NCBI GenBank assembly: GCA_015178975.1
Contig: WHVD01000027.1
Location: 496,001 to 560,000, forward strand
Direction of reading: 5' to 3'
DNA length: 64,000 nt
Origin: Hysterangium stoloniferum
Taxonomy: Eukaryota > Basidiomycota > Agaricomycetes > Hysterangiales > Hysterangiaceae
In this document: positions 1-10,838 of the stretch, one piece after another
Numbering within the stretch: the first letter of the stretch is position 1
How the letters are laid out: every line of letters starts with the position of its first letter
Program-made: the position numbers and the translations under genes
Notes under the pieces: model-generated
The model's database searches: none
Told to the model about the DNA's origin: nothing
The model's input: the letters and a program-made list of their open reading frames with translations, nothing else

Positions 1-1
1 G

Positions 2-85
2 GAGGAGGACACTTGGTTAAACGGCAATGACCTTCGTAATGCTCCCGCTCTTCTTAGAGCTTACAAGACTATTTATCAAATTTAA
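2..85 (+). CDS. C-terminal tail of a Ty3/gypsy Pol (chromodomain end), partial
   Basis: The first complete frame reads EEDTWLNGNDLRNAPALL followed by RAYKTIYQI and a TAA at 83-85. The pattern E-E-x-T-W-x(5)-L-x-N-A-x-x-L-L-x-x-Y is the last strand and helix of the chromodomain found at the end of integrase in chromoviral gypsy elements. The rest of pol lies outside the window. No LTR follows directly; an open frame starts 195 bases downstream instead, so this tail probably belongs to the same element as that frame and the LTR at 7830-8421. Confidence 0.7.
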   Translation, partial: EEDTWLNGNDLRNAPALLRAYKTIYQI

Positions 86-279
86 TGATCATTTCACATC
101 CTTACGATGACAACACTGTTTATCTACTTCTAGCTCTACCCCCCACTTCCATCCCCCTCAGCCTTTCACTTCAATAACCGAGCGGAGCTTGAAATTAATA
201 TAAAATATGTAAATTCGCTAAAGAAAATTTTATTCCCTCTATCTCTTCCCTCCATGTCAACCTCTCTAATCAGTACACT
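86..279 (+). other. Spacer between pol tail and downstream ORF
   Basis: About 195 bases with a pyrimidine-rich stretch and an A/T-rich stretch (tataaaatatg around 200). I see no LTR-like TG...CA unit, no gene and no repeat copied elsewhere in the window. If the flanking parts are one element, this is the leader of its extra ORF. Confidence 0.4.
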
Positions 280-362
280 ATGTCGCAGGAGCAACAACCC
301 AAACCCAAGTTCCCCAACTTCAAAAGAATACCGCGACCTCAACCTATTAATACCTCTACCAC

Positions 363-367
363 GCCAT
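363..367. repeat. Left target-site duplication of the gypsy element (GCCAT)
   Basis: GCCAT directly precedes the TGTCAC start of the LTR; GCCGT follows the element at 5403-5407. They differ at one base, which is the CpG position of the right copy, as expected from CpG decay. The interrupted ORF is in phase across the pair. Confidence 0.65.
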
Positions 368-796
368 TGTCACAACCATCACATGTCATGTATTGTCACA
401 AACATTCAAAGGTAACTTTCGACAACTCTTCGACCTATCGAATTCAACTCGACAAACTGAACATTAATCGACACCATCGAATCTTTTTCGACATGTCTCA
501 TTTTGACGTCATATATGATTTCATAATTAGTTCATAACATAGTCATAACGATACGACGAAAAGCATAAAAGGGCTATGAAAGAAGCGAGGGAAGTCAGTC
601 GAAATATCTGTATATTAGTGATATTAGTAATCTACTTTGTCATAACCTCTTCGACAAATACTTCCGTGAGTTCTCGCGACTGGTAATAGCCTCTTACTTC
701 ATCGACAGGGCGAATATATACTTCATCGAATGAGGCTTTCGAGTTTGATTAGTAGAATATTATTCGACTTTATCGAAGAATAATCGATTCGTGACA
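368..796 (+). repeat. Left LTR of the gypsy element
   Basis: Begins TGTCACAACC and ends TTCGTGACA, giving TGTCAC/GTGACA terminal inverted repeats. Bases 704-796 match 5310-5402 closely with equal length (93 bases). A promoter-like stretch with ataaaagggc lies near 563-575, followed by a motif (gaagtcagtc) also found in the related LTRs at 10254-10290 and 16110-16150. Confidence 0.75.
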
Positions 797-820
797 GTAT
801 ATTTCGACTATCAACTGTTG

Positions 821-2146
821 ATGAAGCCCAGGATGCGATCTGAGACTACCAAAGCATCAAGTTCCACAGCACTTCAATCTGTGGCTCCCACTCCTTCACC
901 GAGAGTTATTCGGCCATCGCGAATTCCAGTTTCTCCTTTAACCAAAACTAGAAGAACTGCAATGTCTTCAATCCGAGAACCTGAAGAAGTTCGAGAAGAA
1001 CCGATCTTGCCAATTCAAGAATCTGAATCCCCTTTAACTCCTTTGCCCGAATCTCCACGACCTGAACCTGTTACGTCTGAGGATGAAACAATGTTTCGAC
1101 ATTTCGGAGATGCACTCGGAAAAGTATTGAAGGACCAGATAGTTTCGAAGGAGCACGAAATCACAGTGAATAAGCCCAAAGAGTTTACTGGAGAAGAACC
1201 TGCGATGTTGAAGAATTTTATCGCTCAATGCGAAATGGTCTTTCGATCTCGACCAAAATCGTTCGAATCCAATCAATCAAAAATTACAATGGTGACCTCG
1301 TATTTCTGGAAAATGGCTCAAGAGTGGTGGCAACCTTTTCTATTAAATCCCCCAATTCCTCTGCCATCTTTCCTTGTGGATTATCTCGACTTTCTAGATG
1401 AATTATATGCTCAGTTTGGAGAAATTGATGCAGAAGGAGAAGCTGAAGAAAAACTTGATAATCTTTGAATGAAAGCTCATCATCATGTTGTGAAGTATTC
1501 GATTCAATTTACGAGTCTTGCTGCTCAAACTCGATATGACGAATTCGCTTTATGACGACGATTTTATAAAGGACTTCCAAATCGAATTAAGGACGAAATA
1601 GTGAAGCTTCAAGTTCAACCCAAAAGTTTTGCCGAACTGCGAACGGCAGCCCTTCAACTCGATTCTTACTATTGGATGCGAGAGAATGAATGACAACGCG
1701 AAACAGAATCAAGTTCGACTCCGCGAAGATTTGAAAGAAGACAATCAACGACACCTACGACGTATCCTTCGACATCACGAACACCTTCGACTTCTAAACC
1801 GACAACTTCGACTTCAAGAACATTTAGGCCTTCGACTCAAGTGAAGCCATCTTTGACAATTTTAGGACCCGATGGACAATTACTTCCTGCCGAATGAGAC
1901 AGAAGATTTAAGGAAGGGTTATGTATATTATGTGGGGAGAAAGGTCATTTGGCAAGGGATTGTCCAAAAAGAAAAACTCGTCAAATTGCAAAAGGACGGA
2001 TCGTTGAAGTCCAAGATTCGACAACCCAATCTGACCATTCGAATCAAGCATCAAATGTTAAATCGGAAAATTGAAATGGGATACTCTTCAGGCATGTGAA
2101 GAGTATTGAAGAAAACTCAATCACGCCGAAAAAGATTCCTGTGTAA
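821..2146 (+). pseudogene. Gypsy gag pseudogene with CCHC zinc knuckle
   Basis: Frame 2 from ATG 821 to TAA 2144-2146. The retrotransposon gag core is clear (EFTGEEPAMLKNFIAQCEM, then MAQEWWQPF, LDELYAQFGE). The nucleocapsid knuckle CILCGEKGHLARDC is at 1922-1963. Five in-frame TGA codons interrupt it at 1466, 1553, 1691, 1895 and 2072, with no frameshift; around 1553 and 1895 the neighbouring residues suggest arginine was lost. The ATG lies only 24 bases from the LTR end, leaving little room for a primer-binding site. Confidence 0.8.
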
Positions 2147-5100
2147 TATTACAAGTGGTAACAATTTCTGATTCTTTAATTATTGAACTTAAATCGAAAA
2201 AAATTCCAAAAATGAAAGCATTAATTGATTCAGGATCTAGTCATCTTTTTATGGACAAAATGTTTGCATGACAAAATAATCTATCTTTCGACCAATTGAA
2301 AAATCCGTTATCATTAAAATTAATTGACAGATCGACTCCGACATCAGGACAAATCACGTATATGACTACATTACAAGTTTATTTTCCATCTGGACAAATT
2401 CAAGAATTACAATTCTTTCTAACCAATCTTGACTCGTCTTGTCAAGTGGTATTAGGACTCAACTGGCTGAAGCAATACAATCCTGTGATTGACTGGCGAT
2501 CTGGCCGTATATCGTTTGAATCTACTTCGACACCTTTGACAAATCCGAATCTGATTCAACCATCAATTGAAACGTTATTGGAAGAGAAGCATGCTTCGAC
2601 CTCGGTGAGTCATTCATCGACATCTGAGAAAATCCGTGAAGAATCGAAATCCAAGACTGTTAATCCGAATATCAATATAGTCAATCAAAAGACTTTCTTA
2701 CGAGCTGCAAAAGCAAAAGACTCTCAAACCTTTGTGGTCTTCATTCATGATGAATCTTTCAAGACTTGTAAGGCCTCTGGTGCAAAAACTACGACTTCGA
2801 CTTCATTCAACATACCGAACATTCTGACCGAATATTCCGACTTCTCGGATGTTTTCGACAAAAAAGAAGCTGAAGCTTTACCTCAACATCGAAGTTATGA
2901 TCACGCTATCCCATTAGAAGAAGGAACTATTCCACCTATGGGTCCGATCTATTCGTTATCCGAGACAGAACTTCAAGTGCTACGAGAATATCTCCAAGAG
3001 AACCTTTCGAAGAAGTTTATTCGATCGTCACAATCTCCTGCCGGTGCACTGATTTTGTTCGTTAAGAAGAAAGATGGAAGCTTATGACTTGGTGTCAACT
3101 ATCGAGGACTAAATAAAATCACACGGAAAAACCGATATCCACTTCCTTTAATTCCTGATCTTTTGGATTGACTTCGAACGGTGAAATATTTTACGAAAAT
3201 CGATCTCCGAGGCGCTTATAATTTAGTTAGGATTGCTCCAGGAGATGAGTGGAAAACAGCCTTTCGGACTCGATATGGATCTTTCGAATATTTGGTTATG
3301 CCTTTTGGACTATGCAATGCTCCGGCAACCTTTCAACAATTAATGAATGAAATATTTTCAGATTTACTTGATATTTGGGTAATTATCTATCTCAACGACA
3401 TACTAATATTTTCCGACAATCTCAAAGAACATTTACGACAAGTTCGAGAAGTTCTTCGACGGCTTCGACAAAATCGATTATTTGCAAAACCCGAAAAATG
3501 CGAATTTCACAAAACCAGTGTTGAATTTCTAGGATACATTATTTCTCCTCAAGGCATATATATGGACGAAGAAAAAATCAAAGTTATTCAAGACTGGCCT
3601 GAACCGCAAAAAGTCCATGACATTCAATCATTTTTAGGATTCGCAAATTTCTATCGAAGATTTATTCCAAGTTATTCTGAAATCGTTTTACCATTGACTC
3701 GACTTACTCGAAAAAAGGTTCAATGGCATTTCGATGAAAAATGTCGACATGCATTTAACTATTTGAAAAAAGAATTTACTACAGCTCTGATTTTAATTCA
3801 TTGGAATCCAGATTACAAACCTATACTCGAAACTGACGCTTCTGATCATGCCATAGCTTCAATATTTTCTATGCAAACTCCCGATAACGAAATTCATCCA
3901 GTCGCTTATCATTCAAGAACTCTTTCGACCTCCGAAATCAATTATGACACTTACGATAAAGAATTATTGGCAATATTCAAATCTTTCAAAATTTGGTGAC
4001 ATTATTTCAAAGGAACAAAAGAACAAATTGAAGTTTTAACGGATCACAAGAATCTCAAATATTTTGCGACAACTCGAATTTTGTCTTGATGACAAGCTTG
4101 ATGGGCAGAATATTCATCGACCTTTAATTTGATTATTCAATTTCGACCGGGAAAACTAAATTTGAAAACAGATGTTCTTTCAAGAAGAAATGACATTTAT
4201 CCGAATGAACCTGACTACTCGAAAAAGAATCCAACTAATCTTCAACCGGTATTTACGAATGAGCAAATTCAAGCTTCCTTACGTGCAACATATTATCTTC
4301 CAATAGCAAGAAAAGCTACACTTATTATGGATACGGATCAACTATTGAAAGATATATTCAAAGCTCAAAAAAAAGATCAATTTACTCTCGACAAGATTCA
4401 ACAGATTTCCGACAGTACCGAAGAAGATTGGCAAAAGAACGAACAAGACTTTTTATGTTTCCAAAACAGAATTTACGTTCCCGATTATCAAACTCTTCGA
4501 CTTCGAGTTCTTCAATCATGACACAATCATATTACTGCAGGCCATTTCAGTCAAACGAAAATGTATCAAACAATATATCGAGATTTCTTTTGGCCACAAC
4601 TCCGACAAGATATTCAAAATTTTATTCGATCATGCGTAACGTGTACAAAATCAAAAACTCCACGACATTGACCCGTTGGATTACTTAAGCAACTTCCGAT
4701 CCCTCTTCGACCATGGCATTCAATCTCGATGGACTTTATTGAACAATTACCAACCTCGAATGGTTATGACTCAATACTCGTAATCGTTGATCGACTTTCG
4801 AAACAAGCAATATTCATTCCAACTTATACAATGATTAACGCTCCCGAACTCGCTCGACTTTTCGTATTACATGTCTTTTCAAAACATGGAGTCCCCAGTC
4901 ATGTAACTTCTGATCGAGGATCCGAATTCGTGTTGCATTTCTTTCAATCTCTCGGAACAGCACTCGACATGAAATTACATTTCACTTCTGGTTATCATCC
5001 TGAAGGCAATGGACAAACCGAATAAGTTAATCAAACTCTCGAACAATATTTACGAATATATTCCAATTATCAACAAGACAATTGGGCCGAATTACTTCCT

Positions 5101-5319
5101 TTAGCTGAATTCACTTACAACAATGCACCTTCCGAAACAACTGGTGAAATGCCATTTTTTGCTAATAAAGGTTATCATCCATTGTTAGAAATTCACTCTG
5201 AAAAAGATCTAGCTTCTGCTCTAGCTTGCGATTATATGACAGATCTCGAAGCTCTACATAAACATCTCAAATCAAATATCCAGAAAGCACAAATACATTA
5301 TCAAACATTGACAGGGTGA
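2110..5319 (+). pseudogene. Gypsy pol pseudogene: protease, RT, RNase H, integrase
   Basis: One uninterrupted frame (frame 1) apart from stop codons. Protease has ALIDSGSSH near 2215-2245. RT starts with the EAEALPQHRSYDHAI region and contains KIDLRGAYN, FGLCNAPATFQ and YLNDILIFS, where the catalytic YxDD has become YLND. RNase H has ETDASDHAIA. Integrase has an HHCC-like zinc region (HNHITAGHF ... CVTCTKSK) and the D,D-35-E core (SMDFIEQLP, TSDRGSEF). Stops are TGA at 2269, 3085, 3169, 3997, 4087, 4090, 4099, 4519 and 4669, and TAA at 5023. Several fall at family-conserved arginines (LLD-R-LR, S-RR-QA-R-WAEY). It ends in the LTR fragment, so the C-terminal part is lost. Confidence 0.88.
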
Positions 5320-5402
5320 ATATATACTTCGTCGAACGAGGCTTTCGAGTTCGATTAGTAGAATATTATTCGACTTTATCGAAGAATAATCGGTTCGTGA
5401 CA
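5310..5402 (+). repeat. Right LTR remnant of the gypsy element
   Basis: 93 bases matching 704-796, from GACAGGG to GTGACA. The rest of this LTR was lost in the deletion that fused it to pol. GCCGT at 5403-5407 is the right target-site duplication. Confidence 0.8.
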
Positions 5403-7820
5403 GCCGTCTCGTACTGAACAAGTCGAGCACTCCACGAGTAATTCTGGAACGCCTTTGCCAATACCCTCCGCTGCACAGGGCGACATCGTGGGAACGTCCA
5501 CCAACTCGGGGAACAGAACCGCCTTTACTCCATACGCTCCTCTCCCCAGACCCCGATTTCCTAATTTTAAAAGAATACCTTGACCTCAAACTACAGTTCC
5601 TTCTTCCCCATCACCTCGAACAGAAACTGTCGAGCACGTGGAGGAGACCTCATCGTCCACAAATCCTATGTGGACGGACTCCGTATCAAAAGCTGCACCA
5701 TGGTCCTCTAATACTTGGGGGGCTCCCTCAGGAACATGGAGCAAAACCCCACCACCTTCTCATAGTCTTTTCCCTTCTACTGAAGAGGAGATCAAAAGGA
5801 AACAGCAGTCTGAGGCTTTCTCTGTGCAGGTCCAGGAGGAATTGAAAACACTTAAACGGAAGAGGAGAGAGGAGTACTTGGAAGGACAGCGGAGGATGGG
5901 GGCTAGGGATAATGTCCCTTCAAGGCGGACATGGCAGGAATGGAGGAGAATGGAAGGGCACAATAATCCTTCAATCATTGCTCCCCCTTCAGGTCATAAA
6001 TGGACGGATTTCGCTGAAATGGATTGCAGCGACGGGGGCACGCCATGTGTTCGGAGTGTAGGACAAAAAAGTAGGAAAGGAAAAGATGGGGTCACCTTCT
6101 ACGATTGGGACAAAATACAAAGGATCAAATTACAAAGCATTGCATTGCGACGTGGAGATGGAGTTGCACTACCTCCCAGACCCCCTTCACAATGTGGACC
6201 TCAGGAACGGACCTACCGGATGGGGGCCGGTGATCTTTCATCTGACTCGGAGGATGACCAATCTCGCTACCCTGCCTATGACAGCAAGTATGTCGGTGCT
6301 GACTGCCATGAAGGTTTCCTACTCCCTGACAACATTCACTTCTTCACAAGTGATCCTAACCAACGACCAAAGCTACCGACTTCCGTCAGAGTTTGGAGAG
6401 GGTATCGTCCAGCAGACTCTGCGACCCCATCCAGTTCCTCTCATCTCCCTCCACCTCCACCAGTCTCTTCCATACCCACATTACAGTGCTTTACACCCTT
6501 TTCAGAGTTACCGGGAAGTCTTGTACCATCCACCAAGCTGCCCTCTCTTCCCCCTATACCACTACCCCTCCCCTTCACAGGACATTCCCTTATATCACTG
6601 TCCTCATCCGTACCCAAGCCTTCTCCAGCACTGCAGCCAATCTCACCCCTCCGCACATCACCTGACCCTCTCGTCGCCTCCCACTCTACTCCGACGCCTT
6701 TGGTCCCTGTGGTGTCGAACACTCCCCTCATTTCCTTGACAACGTGGAGTCCACCGCCCACCTCTCCCTACTCCCCTTGTGTTTCTCTGGGAAGCCCCAT
6801 TCAGCATCCTAACGATACATTAATGGATATTGATCACTCTATCCTGGAAGTTCTTGCAACACCTATGGAGGAAGTCTCGAGGTGCCTCTCTCAGCCACAG
6901 ACATCTCCAAGGAACCCCCCCCCCCGGCAATGGAAGTCTTCGAGGTGCCTCCCCCCTTAAGTGAAAAAGCAAAAGGGAAACGAAGAACCGATATTCAGGC
7001 TGACGAGCCCCTTGTCATTGACCCCCCCCCCCAGCCCACCCCATTCGCAGCCCCCCGCCGCAGCCGTCCTCTCCCCTCCACTCTGAGGATACGGCTGGCC
7101 CCTCCCGTCCCTTCCAGTCAAGTTGGATGCACGTGTCCATTAATTACCCCTCCAACATCTTCACTGTGGGACACACATTAACGCGACTGGGACCAACCCT
7201 ACGGCACCCCCTTCTTAAAGGGCATATCCAGGGGTATAGCGGGTCTCTCACGTTGTCGGACCGCATGAGTGCATTTTATTTATGCGTCAACGACCCTAAG
7301 GAACAGCTGCGTTTAGCGGAGGATATCAAACGGGTGGAACTCTCCATGTTTCGGTCCTTACTTGTCAACTCTTCTTGTGTTCTTCCTGACCACACACCAA
7401 CCCACTCTGCAGTGGACCTTGTTGACTTGTTGGAGCAACTGTTGCCGGATTCGGACACCTCGAGAGGAATCCCCCCTGGGGGAGACATGAGCTCCACACC
7501 GCTCATCACTCCTACCCTGCCATCACTACACCCTCGACCCCCTCTCATTGCCCATATTACGGATGCTTCTGCTGATCGTGTTCGTGCCATAATTCGAACG
7601 CGCCAGAAGGCCTACGGTCGTTGGGTCTCATCGATCCAAAAACTGGATGGGTTGACATCCGCCAATGACGCTTTGAAGTGGGAGGACATCGCTCTTTCCT
7701 TTCGTGCCAAGCGTCTTGCCTGGGGCAACGCTATCCTACACCTTGGGGGTTCATCGCAGGATGCATGGGGAGGAGTTCCAAGCGTCCTTCGACATCTTCT
7801 TTGACATAGCTCTTCGACCT

Positions 7821-7829
7821 GGGGGGCAC
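7821..7829 (+). promoter_or_regulatory. Polypurine tract before LTR
   Basis: GGGGGGCAC directly precedes the TGTGAGAGG start of the LTR at 7830. A G-run at this position is the usual plus-strand primer of LTR elements and shows that this LTR is a 3' LTR rather than a solo LTR. Confidence 0.6.
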
Positions 7830-8421
7830 TGTGAGAGGTATGGCGAAATACACTCAGGAAATATAGTCGGATGAGCTCTTACTATATCTCCTTTATTATT
7901 TCTATTTTCTCTCTTTTATTATATCTATAATTAGTTCGACGACCTATGTATGCGGTACATCGACTCTTGTGGGCACACACACGCCAGACTTATGTATTCT
8001 AGCACCCGTAGTTTAGAACTCAGACACTTTTACACCGCAACCACGACTTACTCAGACACCTGTTAGTGTCCTGTAAGTTGTGATTGGTGTATTGTCTCGA
8101 CCATCACAGACGGGCTTTAGCTACTCAATCCTTATCTCAACCCGCATGGACTACATCCACGCTACTCTATTATTCGACTCTCTAACTACTCTACTTGCAC
8201 TCAAGCAGTCGTCCAGAATCGCACTTAACAGTCGATTCTACTTATTCATTCTAGCTATCTACCTTACTTTAGATAGCTACTTCTCTCTACCGTATTGAAC
8301 TAAGTAGTCAATACACGTTCGGTCTGTATTAGACTTAGACAGTCAATACATTGTGGTATCGTACCTAAACGGTCGATATTCTTCGTATATAGAACGGTTA
8401 GAACTTCTACCACTCTTCACA
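7830..8421 (+). repeat. 3' LTR of the element with the extra ORF
   Basis: 592 bases from TGTGAGAGGTATGG to CACTCTTCACA. A second copy of the same family, split by a later insertion, is at 13243-13736 plus 15387-15531. The flanks do not duplicate each other (GGCAC left, CTCCA right), as expected for one LTR of a longer element. Confidence 0.8.
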
Positions 8422-8478
8422 CTCCACTATGATTATAGAGTCAGACCTCCCAACTAGTATGATCTCTATCATTAGCCC

Positions 8479-8663
8479 TGTCATGAACCTACAAGCTCAA
8501 ATTCTAATAATATTCAATTTGACTTTCCTTCAACATTCCTTTGATTTTTCAACTCAATTTCCAACTCAACTATCTTTTGAGATTCTTCAACTTGTCTCAG
8601 TCTGACATCAATGATGATTTCATTCTGATATCATATTATCATCATAGGTAAATGATATACATA
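8479..8663 (+). repeat. Fragment of a TGTCAC-type LTR, interrupted by a DNA transposon
   Basis: Starts TGTCATGAACCTACAAGC and matches the first part of the LTR at 15830 (attcaattt, caacttgtctcag, tatcatattatcatcatagg). It continues after the mariner element at 10255 (ataaaagggcaatgatagg) and is cut again at 10350 by a solo LTR. Together 8479-8663, 10255-10349 and 11479-11514 are one old LTR. Confidence 0.7.
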
Positions 8664-8903
8664 TACAGTGACTCAAAAAACCCTTCACATGTTTCACCCT
8701 TCAGACTTATATCCCTGATAACTCAAAGAATAAAAATGCAAAAATATCAAAAATATTTGTGAATATGCTCTATCATATCTAGAATATAGAAGTATGATGC
8801 CATTACATAAACTCCAAATATGGAAATATTACAAATATTTATATACAAGAGACTCATGTGAAGGGTTTTTTTGCTGACCACTCTGACACAAAACTACTTA
8901 TAT

Positions 8904-9375
8904 TTAGTACTTAGTATAGCCACCCTTTGCCTTCAACACAGCTACAACCCTCCTAGGCATACTCTCAATCAAATTCTGACACACTTCTGCATCAATCTTG
9001 TTCCACTCCTCCTCCACCCTCTCCCACAACACCAGTATCCCTTAGCCTCCTCTTTTCATAGTCCCACAAGTGTTCAATGAGGTTGAGGTCTGGAGACTGT
9101 GCTGGCCATTGGAGAACATTGAAATCATTATCTTGAAACCAAGTCTGGGCCTTCTTGCAGGTATGTTCAAGGTCATGATCTTGCTAAAAGATGACATCAC
9201 CCACATATTTTCTATAATAGCTGAAGCTGGCTTGAAGGTCCTTCTCTATAATCTTAAGATAAAGGTCCCCATCCATCCTCTCATCTATCTTGAAAGAATA
9301 CCCAGGTCCTTCCCACAGCATGTAGCCCATAACATCACAAATCCATCTCCAAACCTCACAAAAAATCCCTTCCAA
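8904..9375 (-). pseudogene. C-terminal part of Tc1-type transposase
   Basis: The minus strand reads MGYMLWEGPGYSFKIDERMD, then DLYLKIIEKDLQASFSYY and, after disruptions, SPDLN- and EHLWDY-like text and a tail ending GGYTKY. This order (G-x-G region, then catalytic loop P-x-Q-S-P-D-L-N-x-x-E) is that of the DDE_3 half of Tc1 transposases. Frames are interrupted, so it cannot be active. Confidence 0.65.
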
Positions 9376-9376
9376 T

Positions 9377-9553
9377 AAGTCTCCTATATATAAATATTTG
9401 TATTATTTCCATATTTGGAGCTTATGTAATGGCACTGTATTTCCATAATATAGATATGATAGAGCATATTCACAAATATCTTTGATATTTTTGCATTTTT
9501 ATTCTCTGAGTTATCAGGGATGTAAATCTGAAGTACCAAACATTAGAAGGGTT
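9377..9553 (+). repeat. Internal third copy of the mariner terminal repeat
   Basis: The stretch from ctcctatatataaatattt to ttagaagggtt copies the right terminal repeat (10063-10235) with many small changes. It separates the two transposase halves, so the left part (8666 to about 9553) may be a shortened element of its own. Confidence 0.65.
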
Positions 9554-9949
9554 ATTGAAGCATTCCCAACCATATTAAGACTATTGTACACAGTTTGGGT
9601 GCAGATGAACTGGTTGGTACACTCCTAAGAGCTTTGGCCACATCAACAGCAGTGTCAGCCTTCCCAGAGCTGATGAGGTGCTGTGCATAGTGAATGTTGG
9701 TAGGGGAAAGCTTTGAGGGATGACCACCAATGGACTTAGAGAGAGATGAGAACAATGCTTAGAGTGAAGCTTAGAGACTGTGAAAATGCTATGACCAGTA
9801 AAAGCTGCAATGTGGCTAGCTGAATGGCCAACATCAAACAATGAGAGGATATGATTCTGGTTGGCAAGAGACAAAGTGTGCATTTTGGGAATTGGAGCAT
9901 TGCTGGTTGCTAAAGACCATATATTTATACTCCAGTACAACATGGTCAT
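9554..9949 (-). pseudogene. N-terminal part of Tc1-type transposase
   Basis: The minus strand gives KMHTLSLANQNHILSLFDVG, SASHIAAFTGHSIFTVSKLHSK and, in a second frame, GGHPSKLSPTNIHYAQHLIS. This is the two-part helix-turn-helix DNA-binding region usual at the start of Tc1 transposases. At least one frameshift near 9750 splits it. Confidence 0.6.
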
Positions 9950-10838
9950 GTGACATCACATGATTTTGTTAATATGACCCAATTGGAGGTAAACAATCAA
10001 CAAGGTCACATGACTGTAAGCATTATAGTCATCAAAGTTGCCAGCAAAAAAACCCTTCGCATGAGTCTCTTGTATATAAATATTTGTAATATTTCCATAT
10101 TTGGAGCTTATGAAATGGCATCATACCTCCATAATCTAGATATGATAGTGCATGTTCACAAATATTCTTGATATTTGTGGATTTTTATTCTTTGAGTTAT
10201 CAGGGATATAAGTCTGAAGTACAAAACATGCGAAGGGTTTTTTGAGTCACTGTAGTATAAAAGGGCAATGATAGGAGCAAGAGAAGTCAGTCAGAAAACC
10301 TGTACCATAATCTGTATCTTTAATATTGTAATATTATTTTGACTTCTATTGTTACGACCGGAATTCCCGCTGGACTCCGGGCACTAACTTATATGCACCC
10401 ATGCCCTATACGCACCAATTGTCAGTTTACCGGAATTCCCTCCAGACTTCGTATGTCAGACCTGTCCACATTTAACTTCGTTACATCATGTATCAGTCAC
10501 CGGAATACCCACCAGACTCCATCCCTGTCTATGTCCGACTCTGTCCCACACATCAGTCACTGGACCCCACACGGAAAACCTGTCATCCCTCTAACTGAGC
10601 CCCATTCCCATTTTAGTCAATGACCTGTCACGATTTGGACTCCACTCCTGCTCCATTTCCCATTATGGTTTATGACCTGTCATGATTTGGACTCCGCTCC
10701 GTTCCATTCCATTCCTAACACCAAGTTTGGTGTTTACTTATCTTGTTTTATGTTTGCTAGTTTATTTTCATTATTACTGGATTTGGTATGTTATTCATTC
10801 CACAGTCTATATAGTCTGGCAGATGTTGTACATACAAT

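Larger units (their letters stand above)
368..5402 (+). mobile_element. Ty3/gypsy retrotransposon, decayed and 3'-truncated
   Basis: The element has a 429-bp left LTR, a gag frame with a CCHC knuckle, a pol frame (protease, reverse transcriptase, RNase H, integrase) and only the last 93 bases of a right LTR. A deletion has joined the integrase region at 5310 straight to the LTR end, removing the C-terminus, polypurine tract and U3. It is inserted in the extra ORF of another LTR element, flanked by GCCAT/GCCGT. Gag is in frame 2 and pol in frame 1, so a -1 shift would be needed near 2110-2146. The in-frame stops are almost all TGA. Confidence 0.85.
280..7804 (+). pseudogene. Extra proline-rich ORF of an LTR element, split by a gypsy insertion
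   Basis: The frame opens at ATG 280 (MSQEQQPKPKFPNFKRIPRP), is cut at 368 by a gypsy element, and resumes after 5407 in the same phase. The motif RFPNFKRIP occurs again at about 5550, followed by TGA where the first copy has CGA, so the ORF has an internal duplication and a C-to-T stop. The main part (5638-6960) has a basic/acidic helix-rich section (EEEIKRKQQ, LKRKRREEYLEGQRR) and a long Pro/Ser-rich region. The frame changes near poly-C runs at about 6916-6927 and 7021-7032 and continues to 7804 (ADRVRAIIRTRQKAYGRW, then FRAKRLAWGNAILHLGG). I recognise no catalytic domain. It lies between a pol tail and a polypurine tract plus LTR, the position an env-like ORF would take. It could instead be the gag-like ORF of a non-autonomous element. 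Confidence 0.55.
8666..10252. mobile_element. Tc1/mariner DNA transposon, composite, non-functional
   Basis: Flanked by TA at 8664-8665 and 10253-10254. The ends are inverted copies starting CAGTGACTCAAAAAACCC, and similarity continues inward for about 200 bases on each side. Transposase pieces lie on the minus strand: an N-terminal helix-turn-helix part at about 9949-9552 and a C-terminal DDE part at about 9375-8904. Between them sits a further terminal-repeat copy (about 9377-9553) in the orientation of the right end. The element is therefore an old recombinant or nested pair. Confidence 0.8.

Noticed and set aside
821..5025. Programmed readthrough or recoding of TGA in the gypsy element
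   Set aside because: CpG transition of CGA codons explains the sites more simply, and the YLND change at the RT active site and the missing 3' part show a dead copy.
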